From positions 1 through 15,406 of the forward strand of contig CAVDMS010000038.1 in the NCBI GenBank assembly GCA_963610045.1: a stretch of 15,406 nucleotides of DNA, given 5' to 3'. A program made the position numbers and the translations under genes. Within the stretch, counting starts at the first letter, position 1. Each line of letters opens with the position of its first letter. This DNA comes from F23-B02 sp963610045 (GTDB lineage Bacteria; Bacillota; Clostridia; Oscillospirales; Oscillospiraceae). Shown piece by piece: positions 1-7,640 of the stretch. Under the pieces are notes generated by a model. That model saw only the letters and a program-made list of their open reading frames with translations. It had not been told where the DNA came from and made no database searches.

Positions 1-653
1 TTTTTATCACAAGCAAGCTGTGGGTACAGGATGCCGGATATGAAGCGGCAAAGAAGGCGATCGACAATTCCTTACAAAACCTGCAAACAGACTATCTCGA
101 CCTGTATCTGATTCATCGTCCGTTCGGAGATTATTACGGCGCATGGCGGGCAATGGAAGAAGCCTATGACGCAGGAAAAATCCGAGCAATCGGTCTTTCC
201 AACTTTGATCCGGCACGAGTCGTGGACTTGGCTTTGAATAACCGCATCACGCCTGCTGTCGATCAGGTGGAGTGCCATCCGTTCTATCAGCAGGAGGATA
301 CGCGCCGCTTCTTGCAGGAACAGGGCATCGTTATGGAGGCATGGGCTTCTTTTGCAGAAGGCAAGAAGCAAATTTTTCAGAATGAAACACTGCGGCAGAT
401 TGGAGCACAGTACGGAAAAAGCCCGGCACAGGTAATTCTGCGTTGGAATATGCAGCGCGGGATCGTGTCGCTGGCAAAGTCTGTTCACCGTGAACGCATG
501 GAGCAAAACTTGTCTGTTTTTGATTTTACGCTCTCCGATGAGGATATGCGCGCCGTCAGTAAATTGGATGAAGGCGTAACCCTCTTCGGAAATAACGATG
601 ATCCCGAATATGCAAAAATGATCAACAGCGTAAAAATTCATGAGGACAGGTAA
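1..653 (+). CDS. Aldo/keto reductase, 5' end outside window
   Basis: NAD(P)H-dependent reductase of aldehydes or ketones, of the 2,5-diketo-D-gluconate reductase (AKR5) type, cytosolic as far as visible. The open frame runs in from the left edge (first full codon at position 3), so the N-terminal part with the catalytic Asp and Tyr lies outside. Visible are the catalytic Lys in TSKLW and the catalytic His in YLIHRP, then the signature IGLSNF, the VECHPFYQQ strand, and LAKSVHRERMEQN, which matches the C-terminal cofactor-binding IPKS/ERIxEN motif. The first ATG in the frame (153) is internal and not a start. The stop lies 2 nt before the MATE gene, so the two are almost certainly co-transcribed. 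It closely resembles the AKR at 3874-4728 (shared FGDYxGAWR and VECHPxYQQ), which suggests duplication within the cluster. The substrate cannot be told. Confidence 0.93.
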   Translation, partial: FITSKLWVQDAGYEAAKKAIDNSLQNLQTDYLDLYLIHRPFGDYYGAWRAMEEAYDAGKIRAIGLSNFDPARVVDLALNNRITPAVDQVECHPFYQQEDTRRFLQEQGIVMEAWASFAEGKKQIFQNETLRQIGAQYGKSPAQVILRWNMQRGIVSLAKSVHRERMEQNLSVFDFTLSDEDMRAVSKLDEGVTLFGNNDDPEYAKMINSVKIHEDR

Positions 654-655
654 TC

Positions 656-2038
656 ATGCGGCGAACATTAGAGGATAAGACAGAACTTTTTGAAACAATG
701 CCGATCCGCCGTGCGGCAATGACATTGATCATCCCCACCGTCATCAGTCAGCTTGTTATGTTGGTTTATAACATGGCGGATACATGGTATATCGGGCAGA
801 CGGGCGACCCATATCAGGTGGCGGCGGTTACGGTCACATATCCCATTTTTATGCTGATGAACGCTTTTGCAAATCTGTTCGGCATTGGCGGAAGCAGCCT
901 GATTTCCCGAATGCTCGGAAGCGGGAAACGGAAAGAAACCGGTGCGGTGGCTGCGTTTTCACTGTGGGCAGCCGGGGGCGTTACGCTTGCGTACTCGATC
1001 GTTTGTCTGATTTTCGGCAGACAACTCCTTGAATTTCTCGGCGTAGATGCGGGTACGCTTCCGTATGCACAGGATTATTTGTTTTGGACGGTCGTGGTCG
1101 GCGGACTGCCGACCGTACTGAATATGGTCTTGGCAAACTTTGTACGGGCGCAGGGGGATGCGCGCATTTCCGGTATCGGAATGTCGCTTGGCGGCGTGCT
1201 GAATATCGTAATGGACCCGATATTCATGTTCCCGATGAAAATGGGCGTGGCAGGCGCGGCACTTTCCACTTGCCTGTCGAACACAGCGTCCATGATCTTT
1301 CTTTTGATTCATGTAGTGCGTCATCATAATGACAGCCTTGTGAAAATACCGCTGCTTCCGAAGCGGGTGACATGGAAAACACAGCGGGATATTTATTCTA
1401 TCGGAACGCCTGCCGCGTTGCAGATATTGCTTGCCGCCGTTTCCAACGCTGTGCTGCTGCGACTGATGGCGGGCTATCCCGTGGCTGCAACCTCCGGCAT
1501 GGGTGTTATGCAAAAAGTAGAAAGCATTCCTTTTCAGGCGATCATGGGAATATCCAGCGGCGTGCTTCCGCTGATTGCCTATAACTTTGCCTCCGGAAAT
1601 CGGGAACGAATGCGCAAAGCGGTACGGTTTGCACTGACACGCGGAATTGCCTGTGCGGTCATTTGCTTTACACTGACGGAAGCCTTTGCCCCTTTCATCG
1701 TCCGTTTTTTCGTGGACGACGCAAGCTCCGTAACATACGGTGCGGATTTCGTCAGGTTAAGAACATTGGCTTTGCCGTTTATTACGGTGGAATTTATGCT
1801 GATAGCTGTATTTCAGGGTATCGGCGGCGCAAAGCAAGCACTTTTCCTGTCGCTTTTCCGCAAAGGCCTTCTCGATCTGCCGCTTATGGTTTTGTTTAAC
1901 CTCATTTGGCCGATGTACGGACTTATGCTGGTGCAGCCGATCATGGAATGCTGCGGTGCGGTGATTGCATTGATCATGTATAGGAAGATGCCGAAAAATC
2001 CAACAGGGATTTTACAGACACCGGAATATTCAAAATAA
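656..2038 (+). CDS. MATE family efflux transporter
   Basis: Predicted cation-coupled multidrug/toxin exporter of the MATE family (NorM/DinF-like) in the cytoplasmic membrane. The 460 residues match the usual family length. The protein opens with a short cytosolic segment and the MATE-like stretch RRAAMTLIIPTVISQLVML, followed by a run of hydrophobic segments consistent with 12 helices. The typical NMADTWYIGQTGD helix-loop lies near residues 39-51, and the repeat-internal motif with GVAGAALSTCLSN near 197-209. The ATG is 2 nt after the stop of the upstream AKR, with purine-rich GAGGACAGG just ahead. Next to several reductases it could export a toxic substrate or a product of the pathway, but nothing in the sequence fixes its cargo. 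Confidence 0.95.
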   Translation: MRRTLEDKTELFETMPIRRAAMTLIIPTVISQLVMLVYNMADTWYIGQTGDPYQVAAVTVTYPIFMLMNAFANLFGIGGSSLISRMLGSGKRKETGAVAAFSLWAAGGVTLAYSIVCLIFGRQLLEFLGVDAGTLPYAQDYLFWTVVVGGLPTVLNMVLANFVRAQGDARISGIGMSLGGVLNIVMDPIFMFPMKMGVAGAALSTCLSNTASMIFLLIHVVRHHNDSLVKIPLLPKRVTWKTQRDIYSIGTPAALQILLAAVSNAVLLRLMAGYPVAATSGMGVMQKVESIPFQAIMGISSGVLPLIAYNFASGNRERMRKAVRFALTRGIACAVICFTLTEAFAPFIVRFFVDDASSVTYGADFVRLRTLALPFITVEFMLIAVFQGIGGAKQALFLSLFRKGLLDLPLMVLFNLIWPMYGLMLVQPIMECCGAVIALIMYRKMPKNPTGILQTPEYSK

Positions 2039-2055
2039 AAGGGTTAGGTATGGTT

Positions 2056-3027
2056 ATGAAAACACGCATATTAGGAAAATTTGAGGCCTCGGAAATCGGC
2101 ATGGGATGCATGGCCTTTTCGCACGGATACGGAAAAATTCCGGATGAAGCATACAGCATAGAGGCAATTCGGAATGCGTATCAACATGGATGTACTTTCT
2201 TTGATACTGCGGAAATATACAGTCCGAATTTGTCGGGAACGGGACACAATGAACATATCGTCGGAAAGGCATTGCGGGAGGTGCGGAAGAACGCGGTGAT
2301 CGCAACAAAGCTGTTTCTCGGTGGGAAAGAATGCGAAAGTGATGAGGCAGCATACAATGCCGCTCGCAAGCATTTGGAAGCATCGCTGAAACGCCTTCAG
2401 ACCGACTATGTGGATATTTATTACCTTCACAGAACCGGCAGCGCACCGTTGGAGCGCGTTGCGTGGGCAATGGGAAGGTTGATCGAGGATGGCTTGATTC
2501 GAGGATGGGGGCTTTCGCAGGTTGATGTCCCTATCATAGACAAAGCTCATCGGATCACACCGGTGACAGCGGTGCAAAACATTTACTCGATCGTGGAACG
2601 GGATGCAGAACAGCGCGTTATTCCGTATTGCATGGAAAACGGAATCGGTTTTGTCCCTTTTTCTCCGATTGCCAGCGGGTTGTTATCGGGAAAAATCACA
2701 GCAGAAACGAAATTTGAAAAAAACGATGATGTGCGAAATTGGGTGCCGCAACTCTCAAAGCAGAATATCGTAGGAAATCAGCCGATCGTAGATATTCTGA
2801 AAGAATATGCGGAGAAGAAAAATGCTACCCCCGCTCAGATCTCACTTGCGTGGATGCTGCACAAATATCCGAATGTTGTTCCGATTCCGGGGTCGAAAAA
2901 TAAGGAGCGTATTATTGAAAATCTGAATGCTTCGGAAGTCGAGCTGACAGAAAATGAGTTTGTCGGTTTGGAAGATGCCCTCGGCAAATGCCGAATCTAT
3001 GGACATCGCGGTCTTTCCGGATATTAA
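2056..3027 (+). CDS. Aldo/keto reductase, COG0667-like
   Basis: Cytosolic NAD(P)H-dependent oxidoreductase with a TIM-barrel AKR fold, about 323 residues. It belongs to the longer branch (YhdN/IolS-like) and not to the AKR5 branch of its neighbours. The catalytic tetrad is complete: Asp50 and Tyr55 in DTAEIY, Lys85 in ATKLF, and His125 in YYLHR. The C-terminal cofactor loop reads IPGSKNKERIIEN, as is normal for this branch. Two in-frame ATGs exist, at 2050 and 2056. I prefer 2056 because the weak ribosome site TTAGG ends 7 nt before it but only 1 nt before the other, and the family usually starts with MKxRxLG. It lies 17 nt after the MATE gene and 16 nt before the lipoprotein hydrolase. Substrate unknown. 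Confidence 0.93.
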   Translation: MKTRILGKFEASEIGMGCMAFSHGYGKIPDEAYSIEAIRNAYQHGCTFFDTAEIYSPNLSGTGHNEHIVGKALREVRKNAVIATKLFLGGKECESDEAAYNAARKHLEASLKRLQTDYVDIYYLHRTGSAPLERVAWAMGRLIEDGLIRGWGLSQVDVPIIDKAHRITPVTAVQNIYSIVERDAEQRVIPYCMENGIGFVPFSPIASGLLSGKITAETKFEKNDDVRNWVPQLSKQNIVGNQPIVDILKEYAEKKNATPAQISLAWMLHKYPNVVPIPGSKNKERIIENLNASEVELTENEFVGLEDALGKCRIYGHRGLSGY

Positions 3028-3043
3028 GCCGGCGAGGTGAGGT

Positions 3044-3841
3044 ATGCAAAAATATCTGAAAGAAATATGTTCAGTCTGTCTCCTTCTCGCTTTGCTTTTG
3101 GTATTCAGCGGATGCTCATCCGAGGAAGCCGAAAGCCAAAGAACAAATGAAAGCAGTAGCGGTATCTCGTCAGAGCATTCCGACACGGCGGAAAAGGAGG
3201 ATGAAGAAACGGAAAACAAAACAACCGGCGCGCCGACGCTGATCTATCAAGGACAGGCAAGTATCCGTATCGTTACGGCAGAAGGAAAGGTGATCTATAT
3301 TGATCCTTACGCAGGCGATGATTACGATCTTGCCGCAGACCTGATTCTTGTGACTCATGCGCATTTTGACCACAACGCAACCGATAAGATAACGAACAGA
3401 AATCCTGATTGTCGGGTCATAACATGGAAAGAAGCCGTAATCGAAGGTGTACATCAGACCTTTGATCTCGGCTATGTAACGGTTGAGGCGGTAGAAGCGG
3501 GCTTTAACCGTATGCACGATGTAAATGAATGTGCGGGCTATATACTGACATTCAGCAATGGAAAATCCGTTTATGTAACCGGCGATACTTCCACAACAGA
3601 GCAAATGCCCCGCTTGGCGGAGAAAGAAATCGACTATGCGTTCTTCTGCTGTGACGGCGTTTACAACATGGGGCTGAAAGAAGCCGCAGAATGTGCGGCT
3701 ATGGTCGGTGCAAAGCATAACATCCCCTATCATAACACAACGAAAAACACGGGAGATATGTTCGACATGGAGTTGGCGGAACAGTTTGACGCTCCGAACC
3801 GGCTGATCTTAGCAGTCGGAGAAGAACTGACCATAGAATAA
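3044..3841 (+). CDS. Lipoprotein MBL-fold metal-dependent hydrolase
   Basis: Metallo-beta-lactamase-fold hydrolase related to the UlaG/UPF0173 group, predicted to be anchored outside the membrane. Residues 1-23 form a lipoprotein signal with lipobox FSGC, placing the lipidated Cys at 24. Residues 25-65 are a Ser/Glu/Thr-rich linker. The catalytic domain starts near TLIYQGQASIRI and carries the metal motif THAHFDH (HxHxDH), the Asp in VTGDTS, and a late His in PYHNT, all expected for a dinuclear metal site. The start is supported by GAGGTGA about 5 nt before ATG 3044. Homologues of this type are commonly cytosolic, so the lipoprotein form is notable and parallels three downstream genes. Substrate unknown; lactonase or phosphodiesterase activity is possible. 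Confidence 0.9.
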   Translation: MQKYLKEICSVCLLLALLLVFSGCSSEEAESQRTNESSSGISSEHSDTAEKEDEETENKTTGAPTLIYQGQASIRIVTAEGKVIYIDPYAGDDYDLAADLILVTHAHFDHNATDKITNRNPDCRVITWKEAVIEGVHQTFDLGYVTVEAVEAGFNRMHDVNECAGYILTFSNGKSVYVTGDTSTTEQMPRLAEKEIDYAFFCCDGVYNMGLKEAAECAAMVGAKHNIPYHNTTKNTGDMFDMELAEQFDAPNRLILAVGEELTIE

Positions 3842-3873
3842 AAAATTATAAAATAAACTTGGAGGATACTGAT

Positions 3874-4728
3874 ATGAAACAGACTTATGTAACCTTGAAT
3901 GACGGAAACAAAATCCCGCAGTTTGGTCTCGGTGTTTATCTGATCCGCGGTGATGAACCGACCTATGAAGCCTGCCTCGCGGCTCTGAAGATGGGCTATC
4001 GCCATATTGATACGGCGCACGCTTATCAGAATGAGCGCGGCGTCGGCAAAGCCGTGAAGGAATGCGGCGTTCCCCGTAATGAGATTTGGATCACGAGCAA
4101 GCTGTGGCCCAGCGAGTACGGCGAGGGCAAGACGATGGAAGGCATTGATAAAATGCTCGGTCGTCTTGGCACAGATTATATTGATCTGCTTCTGCTGCAT
4201 CAGCAGTTCGGTGACTATCTCGGCGCATGGCGCGACATGGAAAAGGCAGTCGCGCAGGGCAAGGTGCGCTCTATCGGTCTTTCCAACTTTGAGTCGGAAC
4301 GCTTAGAAGAAGTGTTGAGTGTTGCCAACATCAAACCCGCTGCTTTGCAGGTGGAATGCCATCCGTACTATCAGCAGACTGCACTCAAAGAGCGAATTGC
4401 GCCTTACGGCACGAAAATTGAATCGTGGTATCCACTCGGACACGCCGACGAAGGACTACTGAATGAGCCGTTGTTTACACAGCTCGGTCAAAAATACGGA
4501 AAGAGCAACGCACAGATCATTCTGCGGTGGCACATTCAGGAGGGCAATATTATCTTCCCGAAAACGACGAATCCGCAGCACATGAAAGAAAATCTTGAAA
4601 TTTTCGATTTTGCGCTGACCGACGAAGAAATGGCCATGATTCGCGGTCTTGATAAAGGCGTGCGTTTCTTCAATATGACGCTTTCCGAACAGGAAGCGCA
4701 TCTGAGCCGGTTCGTTCCGGCAGATTGA
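3874..4728 (+). CDS. Aldo/keto reductase, AKR5-like
   Basis: Cytosolic NAD(P)H-dependent reductase of 284 residues, a complete single AKR barrel. Catalytic tetrad: Asp46 and Tyr51 in DTAHAY, Lys76 in TSKLW, His109 in LLLHQ. Further family marks are SIGLSNF, VECHPYYQQ and the cofactor loop FPKTTNPQHMKEN, which keeps the Lys that contacts NADPH in characterised relatives. The open frame could be extended to a TTG at 3859, but that TTG overlaps the strong ribosome site GGAGG at 3861-3865. ATG 3874 has 8 nt spacing from it and gives the normal family N-terminus (MKQTYVTLNDG). It sits 32 nt after the hydrolase gene and 10 nt before the acetyltransferase gene. It is similar to the partial AKR at the left edge and to the lipoprotein AKR at 5303, so these may be local duplicates. 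Confidence 0.95.
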   Translation: MKQTYVTLNDGNKIPQFGLGVYLIRGDEPTYEACLAALKMGYRHIDTAHAYQNERGVGKAVKECGVPRNEIWITSKLWPSEYGEGKTMEGIDKMLGRLGTDYIDLLLLHQQFGDYLGAWRDMEKAVAQGKVRSIGLSNFESERLEEVLSVANIKPAALQVECHPYYQQTALKERIAPYGTKIESWYPLGHADEGLLNEPLFTQLGQKYGKSNAQIILRWHIQEGNIIFPKTTNPQHMKENLEIFDFALTDEEMAMIRGLDKGVRFFNMTLSEQEAHLSRFVPAD

Positions 4729-4738
4729 GAGGTGTCAT

Positions 4739-5299
4739 ATGGAAAAAGAAAATTTTGAAAGAGTAGATATGCGTATTCCCGATTATGAGAACACTTGGGC
4801 TGAAATCAGCCGTTCCGGCAGCCTGTGTTTCAAAATCAATCATACCGATCCGATGGAAGAAACCTCCCGAAGCCTTGTGCGAGAGCTGATTCCAGGTATG
4901 CCGGAAACCAGTCATATCATGCCGCCTATGCAAGTCGATATGGGGGCGAATGTGAAAATCGGGAATCATGTTTTCATCAATCACAGCTTAACCGTTATGG
5001 CAAGGGGCAGCATTGAAATTGAAGATGATGTGATGATCGGACCGGGCGTGAGCCTGCTGACCGCAAACCATGATCTCTACGATCATCAAGTATTGCTTTG
5101 CGGCAAAGTTACGATTAAGAAAAATGCGTGGATCGGAGCGAAAGCTATGATCTTGCCCGGTGTAACAATAGGAGAAAATGCAGTTGTAGCCGGCGGTTCA
5201 GTTGTTACAAAGGATGTTGAACCTAATACGGTCGTAGCGGGAAATCCGGCTCATGTTTTGAGGCAGTTGGATATGCCTGACAACACACAGAAAGGATAA
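4739..5299 (+). CDS. Sugar O-acetyltransferase, left-handed beta-helix (Maa/LacA-like)
   Basis: Predicted acetyl-CoA-dependent O-acetyltransferase of the maltose/galactoside acetyltransferase type, trimeric in the family and cytosolic. The 186 residues are the usual length. The first 60 residues are helical, followed by hexapeptide repeats giving a left-handed beta-helix (for example VKIGNHVFIN, IEIEDDVMIG, VTIGENAVVAGG). The catalytic His of the family lies in TANHDLYD near residue 119, and the CoA-side ending VAGNPAHVLR is typical. The start has GAGAGGTG overlapping the preceding stop, 5-6 nt before ATG. The next gene follows after 3 nt, so translation is probably coupled. Its place in a redox cluster is common in Firmicutes, but its acceptor (sugar or other alcohol) is unknown. 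Confidence 0.92.
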   Translation: MEKENFERVDMRIPDYENTWAEISRSGSLCFKINHTDPMEETSRSLVRELIPGMPETSHIMPPMQVDMGANVKIGNHVFINHSLTVMARGSIEIEDDVMIGPGVSLLTANHDLYDHQVLLCGKVTIKKNAWIGAKAMILPGVTIGENAVVAGGSVVTKDVEPNTVVAGNPAHVLRQLDMPDNTQKG

Positions 5300-5302
5300 G
5301 CG

Positions 5303-6316
5303 ATGAAAAGAGTATTATTTATTTTATTGGCAGTATTGCTGATAGGAACACTTGTTGCTTGCGGAACACAAACCGGCGATAATGGCGAACAGACAAGCCC
5401 GCCCGACACAAGTTCAAGCACGCAGCCGAGTACAGACGGAACGGAAAGCACCGGCGGCGACGAGAACCAAAATACGGACGCGCCTATGTTCGACCTTCAG
5501 AAAGGGACTGTGACCCTGAACAACGGAATCGAAATGCCGATTCTCGGTATCGGAACCTTTGCACTGTCGGATTCCGACGCAGAGGAATCCGTTTATTGGG
5601 CACTGCATGACGGTTATCGTCTGATTGACACTGCGCGTATCTACGGCGACGAAGCCGGAGTGGGACGGGCAATCAAGCGTGCGATAGAGGAAGGCTTTGT
5701 CACGAGAGAGGAAATTTTCGTAACCACAAAGATGTGGACAACCGACTATGACAACGGTGACGCCGCTATCAACGCCTCTCTTGAACGGCTGGGGCTGGAT
5801 TATATCGACCTTATGATCCTGCACCATTCTCATCCGAGCAATGATATCAAGGCATATCAGGCGATGGAAAAAGCCGTCGGGGACGGGCGCCTCCGCTCGA
5901 TAGGACTTTCAAACTATTATGATCCCGATGACTTTGACCGTGTTGTGGATGCGGTGACGATCGTCCCCGCCCTTTTGCAAAATGAAACGCACCCTTATCA
6001 TCAAAGCACCGAAATGAAGGAGCATATCGCACAGTATGGCACGGTTATGGAATCGTGGTTCCCGCTTGGCGGTCGAGGCAATACACAAACCTTGTTCAAT
6101 GATCCCGTAATCGCTGGAATTGCAGCGGCACACGGAAAATCCTCCGCGCAGGTCATTTTAAGATGGCATTTGCAAGCCGGCAATATTGCAATTCCCGGTT
6201 CTCATAACGAAAAACACATTCAGGAAAACTTTGAAATTTTCGATTTCGAGTTGACTGATGAAGAAATGAGTCAAATGACGGCGCTTGATAAAAATGACCG
6301 ACTTGGTGATTGGTAA
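5303..6316 (+). CDS. Lipoprotein-anchored aldo/keto reductase
   Basis: An AKR barrel behind a lipoprotein signal, so probably tethered to the outer face of the membrane. Residues 1-19 are a hydrophobic signal with lipobox LVAC and lipidated Cys20. Residues 21-62 form a Gly/Ser/Thr/Asp-rich linker, and the AKR domain runs from about 65 to 337. The catalytic tetrad is intact: Asp109 and Tyr114 in DTARIY, Lys143 in TTKMW, His174 in MILHH. The C-terminal cofactor loop reads IPGSHNEKHIQEN, so the usual Lys of IPKS is Gly. This may weaken NADPH preference, although IPGS occurs naturally in other AKR branches. AAAGGA lies 6-7 nt before ATG and overlaps the preceding stop region. How an exported AKR would obtain NAD(P)H is unclear; a bound cofactor, another hydride carrier or lost activity are all possible. 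Confidence 0.92.
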   Translation: MKRVLFILLAVLLIGTLVACGTQTGDNGEQTSPPDTSSSTQPSTDGTESTGGDENQNTDAPMFDLQKGTVTLNNGIEMPILGIGTFALSDSDAEESVYWALHDGYRLIDTARIYGDEAGVGRAIKRAIEEGFVTREEIFVTTKMWTTDYDNGDAAINASLERLGLDYIDLMILHHSHPSNDIKAYQAMEKAVGDGRLRSIGLSNYYDPDDFDRVVDAVTIVPALLQNETHPYHQSTEMKEHIAQYGTVMESWFPLGGRGNTQTLFNDPVIAGIAAAHGKSSAQVILRWHLQAGNIAIPGSHNEKHIQENFEIFDFELTDEEMSQMTALDKNDRLGDW

Positions 6317-6328
6317 AGGAGGGATACG

Positions 6329-7036
6329 ATGAAACGCTTTGCAGCATTGATTTTAACGGGGATTTTATTGCTGACTTTTGCAGGGTGCGGCAATTCCGGA
6401 AACGCTTCATCCGGTTTGACCGAAGAAAGCAAAACATCGGAGAAACCTAACAATAACACCTCTGCATCAACAGATTCAGACGGAAACAATTCAACCGAAA
6501 ACACAGAAGGAGGCAGTAAAATGCTTGTCGCATATTTTTCTCTCGCCGGAGAGCAATACGGTGTTGGCGTTATTGAAGAAGGCAACACAAGTATTATCGC
6601 GCACACGATCGCAGAGCAGACCGGTGCCGATCTGTTTGAAATAAAGGCGGTCAACCCCTATCCGACATCGCACAGTGAACTTTTGGATGTGTCCCGTAAG
6701 GAGATGTCCGATAAAGCCAGACCGGAGATTGCGGATACCGTCGATAACATGGACGATTATGATACCGTTTTCATCGGGTATCCGAATTGGTGGGGCGATA
6801 TGCCGATGATCGTCTATAATTTCCTTGAAAGCTACGATCTGTCCGGCAAGACGATCGTTCCGTTCTGTACGCACGGCGGCAGCGGACTGTCCGGCACCGA
6901 GCGCACGATCAAGAATATCACGGGCGGCACGATGGCTGACGGATTTGCCATTGCCGGAACGACCGCGCAGAATGACCGTGATACAGCCAAAAGCAAGGTG
7001 ACGGAATGGCTGAAAGAAGGTGGCTTTGTTGAATAA
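6329..7036 (+). CDS. Lipoprotein flavodoxin (Flavodoxin_4-like)
   Basis: FMN-binding electron carrier with a lipoprotein signal. Residues 1-19 are the signal, with lipobox FAGC and Cys20. Residues 21-63 are a Ser/Asn/Thr/Glu linker, and the flavodoxin domain runs from Met65 to 235. Domain marks are the first strand MLVAYFSLAGEQY (phosphate loop region), YPNWWGDMPM at the second FMN loop with aromatic residues expected to stack on the flavin, and THGGSGLSGT at the third. The start has AAAGGAGGG 6 nt before ATG 6329. A second perfect ribosome site (6507-6513) precedes the in-frame ATG 6521 at exactly the first residue of the domain, so a cytosolic form of 171 residues could also be made. It follows the lipoprotein AKR by 12 nt. 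The electron partner is unknown; the DUF4405 protein downstream is a candidate. Confidence 0.93.
   Translation: MKRFAALILTGILLLTFAGCGNSGNASSGLTEESKTSEKPNNNTSASTDSDGNNSTENTEGGSKMLVAYFSLAGEQYGVGVIEEGNTSIIAHTIAEQTGADLFEIKAVNPYPTSHSELLDVSRKEMSDKARPEIADTVDNMDDYDTVFIGYPNWWGDMPMIVYNFLESYDLSGKTIVPFCTHGGSGLSGTERTIKNITGGTMADGFAIAGTTAQNDRDTAKSKVTEWLKEGGFVE
6507..6523 (+). promoter_or_regulatory. Internal Shine-Dalgarno and in-frame start inside the flavodoxin gene
   Basis: AAGGAGG at 6507-6513, a 7-nt spacer, and ATG at 6521 in the same frame as the lipoprotein gene. The ATG encodes Met65, the first residue of the flavodoxin fold. The site has the strength of a normal gene start in this window. It either drives a second, cytosolic product or is the fossil of the ancestral gene start that was later read through as linker (residues EGGSK). 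Confidence 0.7.
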
Positions 7037-7640
7037 CCGCCGCAGGAAACTTCTTGCTGCGTTGCTCGCTGTGGGGATGGCAACATCCCTCACAGCCTGC
7101 GGGACAGCCACATCGGACACGCCGATAAACTCCGATTTGCCGGATAAAATTACATCTGCTACGGAAAACGAGCAAACCGATACCGTCAGTAATACAGAAA
7201 ACACATCGAAAACGGAGCAAACAGTCATGGACTTTTCAGCTTTCACAAATGTTACAATAACGGGAACCGATATCTCCGCTTTGAGTGCCGACGAGCAGGC
7301 GGTTTTGTATCAGCAGGCAAGATACTGTCAGGCAATGACCGAAGCGGATACAGATACGCTTTCGGAAATTGTGGCATCGGATAAGATTTTCACACACATG
7401 AGCGGCAGACAGCAAAGCAAGGAAGAATATCTTGCGGATATTGCAGACGGCAGCTTGCGGTATTTCACTGTCGGAATTGAAAATCCCGTAATCGAAATTA
7501 ACGGGAGCTATGCTTCCGTAAAATACACATCGGTTCTGAATGCCAATGCCTACGGCGCAACCGGAACTTACCGTATCGACGGAACGCATTGGTTTGAAAT
7601 GCAGGATGGCGTATGGATTGCTTGCAATGCACCGCAGTAA
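7029..7640 (+). CDS. Lipoprotein with NTF2/SnoaL-like domain
   Basis: Predicted lipoprotein of 203 residues. The N-terminus has a basic stretch (NNRRRK), a hydrophobic core and lipobox LTAC with Cys24. A Thr/Ser/Asp/Asn linker follows to about residue 65, then one alpha+beta domain of about 130 residues resembling the SnoaL/NTF2 cone fold. Its marks are an N-terminal helix with YCQAMTEADTDTL, the segment HMSGRQQSKEEYL, and a strand pattern ending in THWFEMQDGVWIAC. Some members of that fold bind small molecules or act as dehydratases or isomerases; no catalytic set is certain here. The frame opens at GTG 7020, but AAGAAGG (7014-7020) sits 8 nt before TTG 7029, so I prefer 7029. It overlaps the flavodoxin gene by 8 nt and the TraX gene by 28 nt. 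Confidence 0.82.
   Translation: MNNRRRKLLAALLAVGMATSLTACGTATSDTPINSDLPDKITSATENEQTDTVSNTENTSKTEQTVMDFSAFTNVTITGTDISALSADEQAVLYQQARYCQAMTEADTDTLSEIVASDKIFTHMSGRQQSKEEYLADIADGSLRYFTVGIENPVIEINGSYASVKYTSVLNANAYGATGTYRIDGTHWFEMQDGVWIACNAPQ

Noticed and set aside
3191..3204. AAGGAGGATG inside the MBL lipoprotein linker as a second start
   Set aside because: The ATG is out of frame with the hydrolase and directly abuts the purine run; its frame soon stops.
3859..3873. TTG start extending the AKR at 3874
   Set aside because: The TTG overlaps the GGAGG ribosome site that serves ATG 3874.
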